Program-made: the position numbers and the translations under genes | Shown here: positions 54,421-63,551 of the stretch, piece by piece | How the letters are laid out: each line of letters starts with the position of its first letter | Numbering within the stretch: position 1 is the stretch's first letter | Notes under the pieces: generated by a model | What the model saw: only the letters and a program-made list of their open reading frames with translations | The model's database searches: none | Told to the model about the DNA's origin: nothing | DNA from: Nocardia anocheti | GTDB taxonomy: Bacteria > Actinomycetota > Actinomycetes > Mycobacteriales > Mycobacteriaceae | DNA: 64,000 nucleotides | Reading direction: 5' to 3' | Assembly (NCBI RefSeq): GCF_029675105.1 | Contig: NZ_JAQQFV010000002.1 | Span: forward strand, 372,001-436,000

Positions 54421-55239
54421 TCATTCGTTCGACGTGCCGTGTTCGGCGGATCGTTGCTTGGCGGCGTGCAATGCCTCGGTGAAGGTCGAGCGCAGCGCGC
54501 CGCGCTCGAGTTCGCGCAGGGCCGCGGCGGTGGTGCCGCCGGGCGAGGTGACCGCGACACGCAGGTCGACCGCGCTCTGGCCGGTCTCGTCGAGCAGCGC
54601 CGCCGAACCGATCATCGTCTGGGTGACCAGCTCGCTGGCCACCTCGCGGGTCAGGCCCAGGCCCACACCCGCGTCGATCATGGCCTCCACGACCAGGAAG
54701 AAATACGCGGGACCGGAACCGGAGACCGCGGTGACCGCGTCCATCTGCGATTCGGGCACCGTGACCACCTTGCCGACGGCCTCGAGCATCTCGCCCACCT
54801 GCTCGAGCTGCTCGGACTTGGCGTAGCGGCCGGGCGAGAGCACGCTCATCCCCTGCCCCACCAGCATCGGCGTATTCGACATCACCCGCACCACGGGATA
54901 CCCGGCGGGCAGCTTGGCCTCCAGGTGCGCGGTGCTCACCCCGGCGGCCAGCGACACCAGCACCTGCTCGGCGCCGGTGTCGAGGTCGGCCTTGGACAGA
55001 TCGGTGAGCACCGAGTCGACCACGCCGGGCTTGACCGCGACCACGACGATGTCGGCGCCGACGACCGCGTCGGCGACCGACTTGCTCACCCGGATCTTGA
55101 ACCGGTCGGCGAGCTGGGTCGCGCGCGCGGCCGAGGGCTCCACGACCACCAGATCCTTGGTCGCCCGGCCGGATTCCAGCAATCCGGCGATCAACGCCTC
55201 ACCGATCCGACCGCCACCGACCACCGCAATTCTCGTCAT
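54421..55239 (-). CDS. proC: Pyrroline-5-carboxylate reductase ProC
   Basis: NADPH-dependent enzyme of 272 residues, last step of proline synthesis. The Rossmann motif is RIAVVGGGRIGEALIAGLL near 3-21; SNTPMLVGQGMSVL near 114 and the C-terminal family signature VSGSGPAYFFLVVEAM near 162 and TSPGGTTAAALRELE near 232-246 are all present. ATG at 55239. Followed by a thioesterase-like gene on the upstream side of the same strand. Confidence 0.96.
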   Translation of the reverse strand: MTRIAVVGGGRIGEALIAGLLESGRATKDLVVVEPSAARATQLADRFKIRVSKSVADAVVGADIVVVAVKPGVVDSVLTDLSKADLDTGAEQVLVSLAAGVSTAHLEAKLPAGYPVVRVMSNTPMLVGQGMSVLSPGRYAKSEQLEQVGEMLEAVGKVVTVPESQMDAVTAVSGSGPAYFFLVVEAMIDAGVGLGLTREVASELVTQTMIGSAALLDETGQSAVDLRVAVTSPGGTTAAALRELERGALRSTFTEALHAAKQRSAEHGTSNE

Positions 55240-55267
55240 GCGGTCCAGGTTAGTTGGCCGGGGTGGG

Positions 55268-56134
55268 TCAGCGCGCCGCCGGGATGAGGGCCAGCTGACG
55301 GCTCTGCGCGACGACCGCCCCGGTCGAGTCGATGACCAGCTGGTCCTCGTCGAACATGCGCTCACCGACCTCACGGGCGGTCGCGATGACGCGCAGCCAG
55401 CCCGGCGCGGGGATCCGGCGCAGGTAGGTGGTCATCTGCACGGTCGGCGACCAGCCGAAGTGGCCGAGGTTCATCGGCACCGGCGGGCTCATGTCGGCGG
55501 CCATCATGGCGAAGGCGGCGCGCACGCGCGGGTCGGACTCGTCGCCGTCGAAGGGGCGCATCCACAGCCGCAGTCGCGGCGCGGCGGTCTCCCCGCGCAG
55601 GAACTCCGCCTGGCTCGGGTCGATGAGCACGTGCGCGCCCTGGCTGACGTGCACGATCTTGCCCATCGGCGAGTCCGGCGTGTAGCGGTGGGCCGCGTCG
55701 CTGGGCTCGGCGGGCATGTCGGTGTCGGGGCCGCTCCAGCGGGTGGCGGTGGCGTCGAGGTGGCCGAAGGTGAAGGAGGTGCGGACCAGGGTGCGGCCGT
55801 TCTGGATCAGTTCGGCGTCGGCCAGGCAGATCTGGCGGCCCTTCTTGCGGATCTGGACCGCGTACTCGACCTCGCCCGGGTCGGGCGCGCCGAGGAAGTC
55901 GGAGCTGGCCGCGATCGGTGCCATCTGCGCGAAGGATTCGTCGGCCTCGGTGAGCCAGCGGGTGGCCGCGGCGGCGCTGGCGGCGACCATGGTGCCGCCG
56001 TGCACCTTGGGACCGATGGTCCAGGTGGGTGCGATGACCCCGGCGTAGCGGCCGGTCTCGGCATCGGTGGTGGTGAGCTCGGTCAGGTCGACGACCTGAC
56101 TGAACGGCGCGTCGGTCGCGAGTTCTCGCGTCAT
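55268..56134 (-). CDS. Thioesterase-family (double hot-dog) protein
   Basis: A 288-residue protein with two hot-dog halves, as in TesB-like acyl-CoA thioesterases. Visible parts are GPKVHGGTMVAASAAAATRWL near 48-68, EVEYAVQIRKKGRQICLADAEL near 92-113, and a C-terminal domain with YLRRIPAPGWLRVIATAREVG followed by DEDQLVIDSTGAVVAQSRQLA. ATG at 56134 has AGGAG upstream. It corresponds to Rv0499 by position and lies 28 bases upstream of proC. Substrate unknown. Confidence 0.85.
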   Translation of the reverse strand: MTRELATDAPFSQVVDLTELTTTDAETGRYAGVIAPTWTIGPKVHGGTMVAASAAAATRWLTEADESFAQMAPIAASSDFLGAPDPGEVEYAVQIRKKGRQICLADAELIQNGRTLVRTSFTFGHLDATATRWSGPDTDMPAEPSDAAHRYTPDSPMGKIVHVSQGAHVLIDPSQAEFLRGETAAPRLRLWMRPFDGDESDPRVRAAFAMMAADMSPPVPMNLGHFGWSPTVQMTTYLRRIPAPGWLRVIATAREVGERMFDEDQLVIDSTGAVVAQSRQLALIPAAR

Positions 56135-56212
56135 CGTCACTCCTGGTCGAGGTTCAATTCGTACAGCGTACAAGCAGGGGCGCGCGCGTGGTATTCCCGG
56201 TGGGCGAACAGG

Positions 56213-57091
56213 TCAGGGAAGGTCGGCGTGGTGCGGGTCCGGGGTCGCGCCGGTGAGATGCAGGCGCGCGAACTCGAGGGTGCGCGCGAGCAGCGCCGAG
56301 CGCTGGGCGGTGGTGCGCGCGTTCTGGGTGTTGATCTCGGCGACGGCGTGGCCGGTGAAGCCGGTGTGCACCAGGTGCTCACACAGCTGCGCGCACGGCT
56401 GGGTGCCCTCGCCGGGGATCAGGTGCTCGTCGTGGGCGGCGCCGCGACCGTCGGCCAGGTGCAGGTGCACCAGGCCCGAACCCATCCGCCGGGCCAGTTC
56501 GAGCGCGTCGGCGCCCGCGGTCGCGGTGTGCGAGAGATCGAGGGTGTAGTGGTCGAAGCCGATGTCGGTGGGGTCGTAGGACGGACTGAACGCGCTCACC
56601 GCCGGACCCGGTCCGGAGCGGCGTTCGAGCCTGCGCACCGAGCCCTCGCGGAACAGCGTGTCGGCGCGCATCGGGAACATGTTCTCCACCGCCACCTTCA
56701 CCGGATGGTGCGCCTCGAGTTCACCGACCTGCTCGGCGAAGCCCTTGGCGTAGCGGCGCTGCCAGCGGAACGGCGGATGCACCACCATGGTGTCGGCGCC
56801 CAGCGCCTCGGCGGTGCGCACGCTGCGTTCCAGCTTGGCGACCGGATCGGCGCCCCAGACCCGTTGGGAGATCAGCAGACACGGCGCGTGCACCGCCAGC
56901 ACCGGCACCCCGTAGCGCTTGGCGTAGGACTGCACGGTCGCGATGTCCTGGCTGGCCGGTTCGGCCCAGACCATCAATTCCACACCGTCGTAACCCAATT
57001 CGGCGGCATACCGGAACGCCGCCTGGGTGTTCTCCGGATACACCGACGCCGTCGAGAGCCCGATCCCGATCTCAGTCCGCGCGTTCCCCAC
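56213..57091 (-). CDS. Sugar phosphate isomerase/epimerase-like TIM barrel
   Basis: A 292-residue protein of the AP-endonuclease-2/xylose isomerase-like TIM-barrel family. It begins IGIGLSTASVYPENTQAAFR, has VHPPFRWQRRYAKGF near 111-125, a candidate metal Glu in VKVAVENMFPMRAD near 144, and metal-site histidines in LVHLHLADGRGAAHDEHLIPGEG near 213-235. GTG at 57091. It corresponds to Rv0498. Substrate unknown; it lies just downstream of the Pro-rich membrane protein gene. Confidence 0.87.
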   Translation of the reverse strand: MGNARTEIGIGLSTASVYPENTQAAFRYAAELGYDGVELMVWAEPASQDIATVQSYAKRYGVPVLAVHAPCLLISQRVWGADPVAKLERSVRTAEALGADTMVVHPPFRWQRRYAKGFAEQVGELEAHHPVKVAVENMFPMRADTLFREGSVRRLERRSGPGPAVSAFSPSYDPTDIGFDHYTLDLSHTATAGADALELARRMGSGLVHLHLADGRGAAHDEHLIPGEGTQPCAQLCEHLVHTGFTGHAVAEINTQNARTTAQRSALLARTLEFARLHLTGATPDPHHADLP

Positions 57092-57107
57092 AGCCCACTC
57101 CCTGTAA

Positions 57108-58949
57108 TCAGCTGGTACTGAGGAGAAAGGCTAGCGGTCCCAGCGTCACGAAGACGCCCACGACGACGGCGATCACAGTGCTGAAGATGTCGTCGGTGCG
57201 GCGCAGCACCCGCACCAGCGCGACCAGACCCAGGATGACGACCATCGCGAGCGCCAACGCCACCCACGGCAGCGTCTCCCACATCGTCTCGAAACCCTTG
57301 AACAGCAACATTCCGGCGATCGCGGCGCCCGCGCTCTGCGCGCCCAGGATCATCCACTGGCGGCGGTGCGCGTCCTCGCCGGTGCCGCGCGCCGCGCGCG
57401 CGCCTCGGCTCTCGGCGCGCCCCGACGAGGCGGTGGCCGCCCGCGAGGTCACCCGGCTGGCTCGCGACCTGGCCTCTCGCGCACGGGATTTGGCCCGGCT
57501 CGCCATCTTCGAGGCGACCGCCTTGGTGGCCGCGCGCTTGCCGCGGCGCGGGCTGGGGTCGTCGTCCTCGTCGTCGTAGTAGTCGTCCTCGTCGTACTCG
57601 CCGTCGGCGTACTCGGAGTAGTCGTTGTCGGCGTAATCGCGCTCGGCGTAATCGCTTTCGGCGTAGTCATCGGTGTCCGGATCGGCGCCGCCGAGGGAGT
57701 ACACCTCGGTGTGCGCGTCGGCGTCGGGGCCGTGTTCGGCCCGCTGCCGCAGCAGGTCACCGGCGACGGACTGACCCGCGATGAGCGGCTGCTCCTGGCT
57801 GACCGGCGACCACGCGGCCGTCGGGAAGCCGCCGCTCTCGGGCGCGGCGGGCTCGGGACGATGCCTGCGCGCCGACCACGAGGGCAGCTTCGACTTCTCG
57901 GTCCCCGGCGCTGGCCTGCGCCGATCCAGCGACGGACGCTGGTCGAGTTCGGGCCGGGCCTGGTCACCGGCGGGCGCGCGGTCGAGCGCCTGGGTGGCGT
58001 CGGGGCGCGGCGGGTTCGCGGGCGGGCGGTTCAACGCCTGGGTGGCGTTGGCGTCCGGGCGCGGGGAGTTCGCGGCGGGCGGCCGGTTGAGCGCCTGGGT
58101 GGCGTTGGCGTCCGGGCGCGGGGCGAAGTCGGGCAGACCGGCGAAACCGGGTCCGGGCGTGCCGAACGGCTGCGGCGGCGCCTCGGCCGCCGGGGCGTAG
58201 GGCGCCTCGAAACCCGTCGGACCGTAGGCGGGCGGCTGCGGCGCCCACGAGGCCGGGACGGCGGGCGAGGGCGGAGCGGCGGGCGCTGGCGGGGCAGCGG
58301 CCTCCTCGGCGGCCTCGGCGGCCCGGCGACGCGCGGCGCGGCCACCGGTGGCCGGGGGCGGCTGCGGCGGTTCGGGGAAGGAGGGGGTGGCCTCGGGCTC
58401 CGGCTCGGGCCTGCGGCGACGTCCGCCGCCGACCGCGGGGATCGCGCCGGAGCCGAACATCTGGGCGATCTCGGGGTCGACCGCGCCGGACGAGGGCGCG
58501 CCCAGTCGGAAGGTCCCCCGGTCGTTCGACGGCGTCGCGAGATCGCGGGCCTCGGCGCGGAACGGACCGAACGGGTCGGCGGCCGGACGCGGCGCGGTCA
58601 GGCCGAGCGGATCGCCGGGGTCGACGCGGGAGATCGGACCCGACATCGGGGAGAACGCGGGCTCGGCCGGGCCGGGCGGCGGATAGGGGGCGGGCTGGTA
58701 ACTCGCGGGCGGGGCGGGTTCGGGCGCGTACCCCGGGTCCGGGGCGGGCGGCTCCGGCTCCGAGGGCGCCGCGTGCGAGCTGGGACCGGAGCGGACGGTG
58801 GCGTTCTCGCCGGTCAGATCGGTGACCGAGAGTCCGCGGCCGCTGCGTCTGCGTCGGCCGCCGCCCCCGGAGGACGGGGTCGAGCCCTGCGCGGCATTGC
58901 GCGCGAGTAGCTCGGCGACCGAGAGCTGTTTGGAATCGTCGTTGCTCAT
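57108..58949 (-). CDS. Large Pro-rich membrane protein with TQALNRP repeats
   Basis: A 613-residue protein, about twice the length of its positional counterpart Rv0497. The N-terminus [20 protein letters not shown] is followed by a long Pro/Ala-rich disordered region that includes three degenerate tandem repeats of RPDANATQALNRPP near 272-330, an acidic Tyr/Asp stretch near 410-450 (DYAESDYAERDYAD...), a basic Arg/Ala region near 455-510, and about three membrane helices at the C-terminus. ATG at 58949 overlaps the ppx stop (ATGA). The disordered cytoplasmic part suggests a scaffold; function unknown. Confidence 0.85.
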   Translation of the reverse strand: MSNDDSKQLSVAELLARNAAQGSTPSSGGGGRRRRSGRGLSVTDLTGENATVRSGPSSHAAPSEPEPPAPDPGYAPEPAPPASYQPAPYPPPGPAEPAFSPMSGPISRVDPGDPLGLTAPRPAADPFGPFRAEARDLATPSNDRGTFRLGAPSSGAVDPEIAQMFGSGAIPAVGGGRRRRPEPEPEATPSFPEPPQPPPATGGRAARRRAAEAAEEAAAPPAPAAPPSPAVPASWAPQPPAYGPTGFEAPYAPAAEAPPQPFGTPGPGFAGLPDFAPRPDANATQALNRPPAANSPRPDANATQALNRPPANPPRPDATQALDRAPAGDQARPELDQRPSLDRRRPAPGTEKSKLPSWSARRHRPEPAAPESGGFPTAAWSPVSQEQPLIAGQSVAGDLLRQRAEHGPDADAHTEVYSLGGADPDTDDYAESDYAERDYADNDYSEYADGEYDEDDYYDDEDDDPSPRRGKRAATKAVASKMASRAKSRAREARSRASRVTSRAATASSGRAESRGARAARGTGEDAHRRQWMILGAQSAGAAIAGMLLFKGFETMWETLPWVALALAMVVILGLVALVRVLRRTDDIFSTVIAVVVGVFVTLGPLAFLLSTS

Positions 58950-59929
58950 GCGGGCTCCGCTCTCGTCACCGACGCCAGCGGCGGCACGAGGGCCGGGCCT
59001 CCGTTCGGCTCGGCATCGAGCTTGCGCAGGATGAGCCCCTCACGCAGCGCCCAAGGGCAGATCTCGATGCTGTCGAGCGACAACGCCCGCATACTCGCCT
59101 CCGCGACCAGTGCGCCGGCCACCAACTGCTGGGACCGGTCCGAACTCACACCCTCCAGTTCCGCGCGGTCCGATGCGGTCATCCGCGAGATGAACGCGAT
59201 CAGCTGGCGCAGTCCGGAGCTGGTCAGTGTACGGCGCACGCGCGGACCGGCCGCCGAGGGTGCGGCACCGGTCAGCCGGGCCAGCGAACGGAAGGTCTTC
59301 GAGGTGCCCACGGCCAGGTCCGGTTTGCCCGCCGCGGCGATCGCCTTGGTCGGCACCACCAGTTCGGCGTCGAGCCAGTCACGCAGCACCGCGATCTTGC
59401 GCTTGCCCGGCGGATCGTCGCGCAGCCACTCGCGGGTGAGTCGGCCCGCGCCCAGCTGCAACGACAGCGCCACATCGGGCTCCTCGTCGCCGCCGTTGGA
59501 CATCTCCAGCGAGCCGCCGCCGATATCGAGATTGATGATGCGGCCCGCGCTCCAGCCGAACCAGCGGCGCACGGCCAGGAAGGTCAGCCGGGCCTCGTCC
59601 TCGCCCGAGAGCACCTCCAGATCCACCCCGGTGCTGGCGCGGACGCGGGTGAGGACCTCGTCGGAATTGGTGGCCTCGCGCAGCGCGGAGGTGGCGAACG
59701 GCATCAGTTCGACACAGCGCGAAGTACGGGCCAGATCGGCGAATTCGGTGATCGTGGCGATGAGCCTGGCCTCGCCCTCGGTGGTGATGCGGCCCTCGCC
59801 GTCCATGTTCTCCGACAGGCGCAACGCCGACTTCGACGAGCTCATGGGCATCGGGTGACCACCACGATGCGCGTCCACCACGAGCAGGTGAACGGTATTG
59901 CTTCCGACATCGAGAACACCAAGCCGCAC
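58946..59929 (-). CDS. ppx: Exopolyphosphatase/Ppx-GppA family phosphatase
   Basis: A 327-residue member of the ASKHA phosphatase superfamily. The first phosphate loop is [22 protein letters not shown] near 3-24 and the second is [18 protein letters not shown] near 137-154; [16 protein letters not shown] near 85 precedes. It lacks the C-terminal HD domain of longer Ppx enzymes, like Rv0496. GTG at 59929. Expected to degrade polyphosphate or pppGpp, close to the phosphate-sensing senX3-regX3 genes. Coupled to the downstream membrane protein gene. Confidence 0.93.
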   Translation of the reverse strand: MRLGVLDVGSNTVHLLVVDAHRGGHPMPMSSSKSALRLSENMDGEGRITTEGEARLIATITEFADLARTSRCVELMPFATSALREATNSDEVLTRVRASTGVDLEVLSGEDEARLTFLAVRRWFGWSAGRIINLDIGGGSLEMSNGGDEEPDVALSLQLGAGRLTREWLRDDPPGKRKIAVLRDWLDAELVVPTKAIAAAGKPDLAVGTSKTFRSLARLTGAAPSAAGPRVRRTLTSSGLRQLIAFISRMTASDRAELEGVSSDRSQQLVAGALVAEASMRALSLDSIEICPWALREGLILRKLDAEPNGGPALVPPLASVTRAEPA

Positions 59930-59994
59930 ACGAATACGGTACTTGGTGGTCCGGTACTACGGGCCAGGCGACTGAACTGTTAGCGTCACCTGTT

Positions 59995-60861
59995 GTGACC
60001 GATGGCGCATCCGGCAACCACGGGACCGGGCTCCGACCTGGGCGGAAGATGGATCCGAGCCCGGAGGTCGAGCTCGACTTCCCCCGCGAATGGATCGAGT
60101 TCACCGACCCAGCAAACGACGAGCACCAGATCGTCGCCGACCTGACCTGGCTGCTGTCGCGCTGGTCCTGCGTGTTCGGCACACCGGCCTGTCAGGGCAT
60201 CATCGCCGATCGCCCCGACGACGGCTGCTGCTCGCACGGCGCCTTCCTCTCCGACAAGGACGACCGCAAGCGCCTGGCCGGCGCTGTGAAGATGCTCACA
60301 CCGGATGACTGGCAGCTGATGGGCGAGGCCACCGAGAAGGGCAAGGTCGTCAAGAAGGGTTACCTCGAACTCGACGAACTCGAGGACGAACCCGCCCTGC
60401 GCACCCGCCGCTACGACGGCGCCTGCATCTTCCTCAACCGTCCCGGTTTCGCCGCGGGCGCGGGCTGCGCGCTGCACATCATGGCCGTGCGCAAGGGCAT
60501 CGAACCGCTCGAGGTGAAGCCGGACGTGTGCTGGCAGCTGCCCATCCGCCGCACCCAGGACTGGGTGGAACGCCCCGACGGCGAACAGATCCTGCGCACC
60601 GTGGTCACCGAATACGACCGGCGCGGCTGGGGCCCCGGCGGCCTCGACCTGGACTGGTACTGCACCGGCTCCCCCGACGCCCACGTCGGCACCCGGCCGG
60701 TCTGGCAGTCCTACGGCCCCGAACTGCGCGAACTGCTCGGCGGACCCGCCTACGACGAACTCGCCCGGCTCTGCCGCCGCCGCGAGGGACTCGGTCTGAT
60801 CGCGGTCCATCCGGCCACCGTCGAAGCCGAGCGGCGCGGGCCTTCCGATCAGGGAGAATGA
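59995..60861 (+). CDS. Conserved cysteine-rich hypothetical protein (Rv0495c-type)
   Basis: A 288-residue soluble protein with clustered cysteines: [16 protein letters not shown] near 54-69, [10 protein letters not shown] near 75-84, and [11 protein letters not shown] then [10 protein letters not shown] near 138-161. The pattern suggests a metal or Fe-S site of the DUF3109/YkgJ kind. GTG at 59995. It is divergent from ppx and occupies the place of Rv0495c, which is conserved in mycobacteria. Function is not established from sequence; a redox role is plausible. Confidence 0.85.
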   Translation: MTDGASGNHGTGLRPGRKMDPSPEVELDFPREWIEFTDPANDEHQIVADLTWLLSRWSCVFGTPACQGIIADRPDDGCCSHGAFLSDKDDRKRLAGAVKMLTPDDWQLMGEATEKGKVVKKGYLELDELEDEPALRTRRYDGACIFLNRPGFAAGAGCALHIMAVRKGIEPLEVKPDVCWQLPIRRTQDWVERPDGEQILRTVVTEYDRRGWGPGGLDLDWYCTGSPDAHVGTRPVWQSYGPELRELLGGPAYDELARLCRRREGLGLIAVHPATVEAERRGPSDQGE

Positions 60862-60931
60862 AACCCCTGGGGGCCCGCGGTTCATCTGACGGTAGTGCGG
60901 ACGTCACCGAATTAGGGTTGGATAACTCGTC

Positions 60932-61261
60932 ATGTCCACTAAAGCACTCACCCTGGCGACCCTGCTGATCGGCGCGGGCCTGTCCATGACCGGCATCGCT
61001 TCGGCCGAACCGAACGGCGACCCGGCCGCCTACGCCGACTTCACCAGCAGCTTCGTCAACTACCTCGACCCGGCGGCCGTCAACGCCGCCGCCGACGGCA
61101 AATACATCATCGTGAGCGCCCAGGGCACCTCGACCACCATCGCCTGCCGCGGCAACGGCGCCGACGTGCCGATCTACGACTGCATGCAGGAAGACGCCTT
61201 CGGCTGGCTGCCCCTGAAGAAGATCGACACCCCCATCGGCGAAGCCTGGAGCGCGCTCTAG
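60932..61261 (+). CDS. Small secreted protein with two cysteines
   Basis: A 109-residue precursor: signal peptide TKALTLATLLIGAGLSMTGI with cleavage after ASA near residue 25. The mature domain of about 84 residues has a FTSSFVNYLDPAAVN helix and two cysteines (TIACRGNGADVPIYDCMQ) that probably form a disulfide. ATG at 60932. Followed 40 bases later by a strong terminator. Function unknown; size and architecture resemble small exported proteins of mycobacteria and nocardiae. Confidence 0.78.
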   Translation: MSTKALTLATLLIGAGLSMTGIASAEPNGDPAAYADFTSSFVNYLDPAAVNAAADGKYIIVSAQGTSTTIACRGNGADVPIYDCMQEDAFGWLPLKKIDTPIGEAWSAL

Positions 61262-61300
61262 TTTTGGCAGCTGGCGCCGCGGGGTTGTTGTTAGACGAGT

Positions 61301-61337
61301 AGAGCCCGTCCCCACTGTCGCAGCGGGGACGGGCTCT
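61301..61337 (+). terminator. Strong intrinsic terminator
   Basis: AGAGCCCGTCCCC (61301-61313) and GGGGACGGGCTCT (61325-61337) form a 13-bp perfect stem with an 11-base loop, then TTTGGCGTTTC. It ends the secreted protein gene and lies 17 bases from the convergent regX3 stop. Confidence 0.85.
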
Positions 61338-61353
61338 TTGGCGTTTCGGGGGG

Positions 61354-62043
61354 CTACGCCTCGAGCTTGTAGCCCAGGCCGCGGACCGTCACCAGGTGTT
61401 CGGGCTTGGCGGGGTCGGCTTCGATCTTCGAGCGCAGGCGCTTGACGTGGACGTCGAGGGTCTTGGTGTCGCCCACGTAGTCGGCGCCCCAGACGCGGTC
61501 GATGAGCTGGCCTCGGGTGAGCACGCGGCCGGAGTTGCGCAGCAGGTATTCGAGCAGGTCGAACTCCTTGAGCGGGAGGGTGACCTGGCCGCCGTTGACG
61601 TGCACGGTGTGCCGGTCGACGTCCATCCGGACCGGACCGGCCTCGAGCACGCCGTTCTCGCTGCTGGAATCGAGTTCGTCGCCCGCGCCGCGGCGCAGCA
61701 CCGCGCGGATGCGGGCGATGAGTTCCCGCGCGGAGTACGGCTTGGTGACGTAGTCGTCGGCGCCGAGTTCCAGCCCGACCACCTTGTCGATCTCGCTGTC
61801 GCGCGCGGTCACCATGATCACCGGCACGCCGCTGCGGGTGCGCAACTGCTTGCACACGTCGGTGCCGCTCATGCCGGGCAGCATCAGGTCCAGCAGCACG
61901 ATGTCGGCGCCGGAGCGGTCGAACTCGGCCAGCGCGGACGGGCCGTCGCCGACGACGGTGACGTCGAAGCCTTCCTTGCGCAGCAGGAATGCCAGCGGAT
62001 CGGCCAGCGACTCCTCGTCCTCGACGATCAACACACTCGTCAT
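61354..62043 (-). CDS. regX3: Response regulator RegX3
   Basis: OmpR-family response regulator of 229 residues. The receiver domain has [17 protein letters not shown] near 4-20, the phosphorylated Asp in [15 protein letters not shown] near residue 51, and [18 protein letters not shown] near 101-118. The C-terminal winged helix contains [20 protein letters not shown] and [11 protein letters not shown], ending [13 protein letters not shown] at 62043 overlaps the senX3 stop (ATGA). In mycobacteria RegX3 activates phosphate-starvation genes. Confidence 0.97.
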   Translation of the reverse strand: MTSVLIVEDEESLADPLAFLLRKEGFDVTVVGDGPSALAEFDRSGADIVLLDLMLPGMSGTDVCKQLRTRSGVPVIMVTARDSEIDKVVGLELGADDYVTKPYSARELIARIRAVLRRGAGDELDSSSENGVLEAGPVRMDVDRHTVHVNGGQVTLPLKEFDLLEYLLRNSGRVLTRGQLIDRVWGADYVGDTKTLDVHVKRLRSKIEADPAKPEHLVTVRGLGYKLEA

Positions 62044-63278
62044 CTGCGTGCCTCCACACCGTTCGCTCGACCAGCGGGGGTGCGCTGGGCGATGGTTTCT
62101 CTCGTGCCGAGCTCCGGGACCGACGCCGCGTCCTCGTCGCCCTCTGTCTCCAGATGGGCGGGAATGCGCAGGGTGAACGTCGAGCCGGTGCCCAGCTTGC
62201 TCCACAGGGTGATCTCACCGTTGTGGTTGGCGGCCACGTGTTTGACGATGGCCAGGCCGAGTCCGGTCCCCCCGGTCGAGCGGGAGCGGGCCTTGTCGGA
62301 GCGGAAGAACCGCTCGAAGACCCGCACCTGGTCTTCCTTGGCGATGCCGATCCCGCGGTCGGTGACCGCCATCGCGACGTGATCGCCGCGCAGCGACCGG
62401 CTCACCGACACGTGCGAGCCCTGCGGCGAGTACGCGATGGCGTTCTCCACCAGGTTCGACAGCGCGGTGACCAGCAGCGTTTCGTCGCCGAGCACTTCCA
62501 GCCCGCTGGGCCGGTCGGTGCTGACGGTGATGCCCGCGGCCTCGGCGGCGGTGCGCGAGCGGTCGACCGCCTGCTGCACCACCGTGTCGACGTCGACCAC
62601 GGCCAGATCGGGCAGCTTCTCCGCGCCCTGCAACCGCGAGAGCGCGATCAGCTCGGTGACCATCTTGCCCAGCCGCCGCGATTCGGCCAGCACACGCGAA
62701 CCGAAGTGCCGCACGGCCTCGGGGTCGTCGGCCGATTCCAGCATGGCCTCGGCCAGCAGGCTCATCGCGCCGACCGGGGTCTTGAGCTCGTGACTGACAT
62801 TGGCGACGAAATCGCGGCGGGTCGCCTCCATGCGCGCCTGCTCGGAATCATCGTCGGCGAACAGCACGACGAAGCTGGTCTCCTCGCGCGAGAGCTTGCG
62901 CGCCACACCGCGCACGGCGATGCGCCCGCGACCGGGCGAGGGGTTCTTGGCGGTCAGGTCGTATTCGGCGGCGTCGCCTGTGGCGAGCACCTTCTCCACC
63001 GCCGCCCAGGCCCGCTCGTCGAGCAGCCGGTTGCGCACCAGCCCCAGTTCCTCGGCGCGCGGATTCACCAGCACCACGTCGCGATACTCGTCGACCACCG
63101 CGATGCCGCTCTCGGAGGCCAGCACGATCAGATCGAGCACCTGCGACATCGTCAGGCCGGTGTCTTCCTGATTGCGCGCGGCGTGCCGAGCGTTGACGTA
63201 CGGGATCAGCAGGCCACCGACTGCCAGTCCGACGACAGCCGCGAGGACTGCCAACAGCACTGCCTGCGGAACACTCAC
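62040..63278 (-). CDS. senX3: Sensor histidine kinase SenX3
   Basis: A 412-residue kinase with one clear N-terminal membrane region (about 5-27), a PAS-like sensor segment (about 45-130), the phospho-acceptor histidine in [16 protein letters not shown] near residue 165, and the ATP-binding N box [17 protein letters not shown] near 273-289, plus G boxes [10 protein letters not shown] and [14 protein letters not shown] at 63278 is in frame; an ATG two bases earlier is not. Coupled to regX3 by ATGA. A phosphate-starvation sensor with RegX3, judged from mycobacterial work. Confidence 0.96.
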   Translation of the reverse strand: MSVPQAVLLAVLAAVVGLAVGGLLIPYVNARHAARNQEDTGLTMSQVLDLIVLASESGIAVVDEYRDVVLVNPRAEELGLVRNRLLDERAWAAVEKVLATGDAAEYDLTAKNPSPGRGRIAVRGVARKLSREETSFVVLFADDDSEQARMEATRRDFVANVSHELKTPVGAMSLLAEAMLESADDPEAVRHFGSRVLAESRRLGKMVTELIALSRLQGAEKLPDLAVVDVDTVVQQAVDRSRTAAEAAGITVSTDRPSGLEVLGDETLLVTALSNLVENAIAYSPQGSHVSVSRSLRGDHVAMAVTDRGIGIAKEDQVRVFERFFRSDKARSRSTGGTGLGLAIVKHVAANHNGEITLWSKLGTGSTFTLRIPAHLETEGDEDAASVPELGTRETIAQRTPAGRANGVEARR

Positions 63279-63360
63279 ATGATTGATCGTACGAGTGCGA
63301 ACCCCGACCCCGACGCCGGGTCACAGAAGTTTCGCGCAGGTCACAGCCCCTTGGCACGCC

Positions 63361-63393
63361 GTTCTCCTGCCGTTCACCCGCCGGGCACCCATC
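63361..63393 (+). promoter_or_regulatory. PHO-box-like direct repeats upstream of senX3
   Basis: GTTCTCCTGCC, GTTCACCCGCC and GGGCACCCATC follow each other at exactly 11-base intervals (63361, 63372, 63383). The spacing and GTTCACC core match the direct-repeat PHO box described for actinobacterial PhoP/RegX3-type regulators. It lies between senX3 (82 bases away) and the divergent gene at 63552. Confidence 0.55.
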
Positions 63394-63551
63394 CGATCGA
63401 TCGGCGTGTCACTCCGGCGTTTCGCCGCAGCGCGGGGCTGGTCACAAGGGCCCCGCACCACCCGAGTCATGCGTCGAGCACATCACTCGGAGGGGTTGCT
63501 GTGGGATCATTCTCGAATACCCGGGGTGGATTTCGGCCGGAAAGGATCGCG

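Noticed and set aside
57366..58910. 514-residue plus-strand open frame, Gly/Arg-rich
   Set aside because: It mirrors the repetitive Pro/Ala-rich membrane protein gene on the other strand, so the repeats are inherited from that gene.
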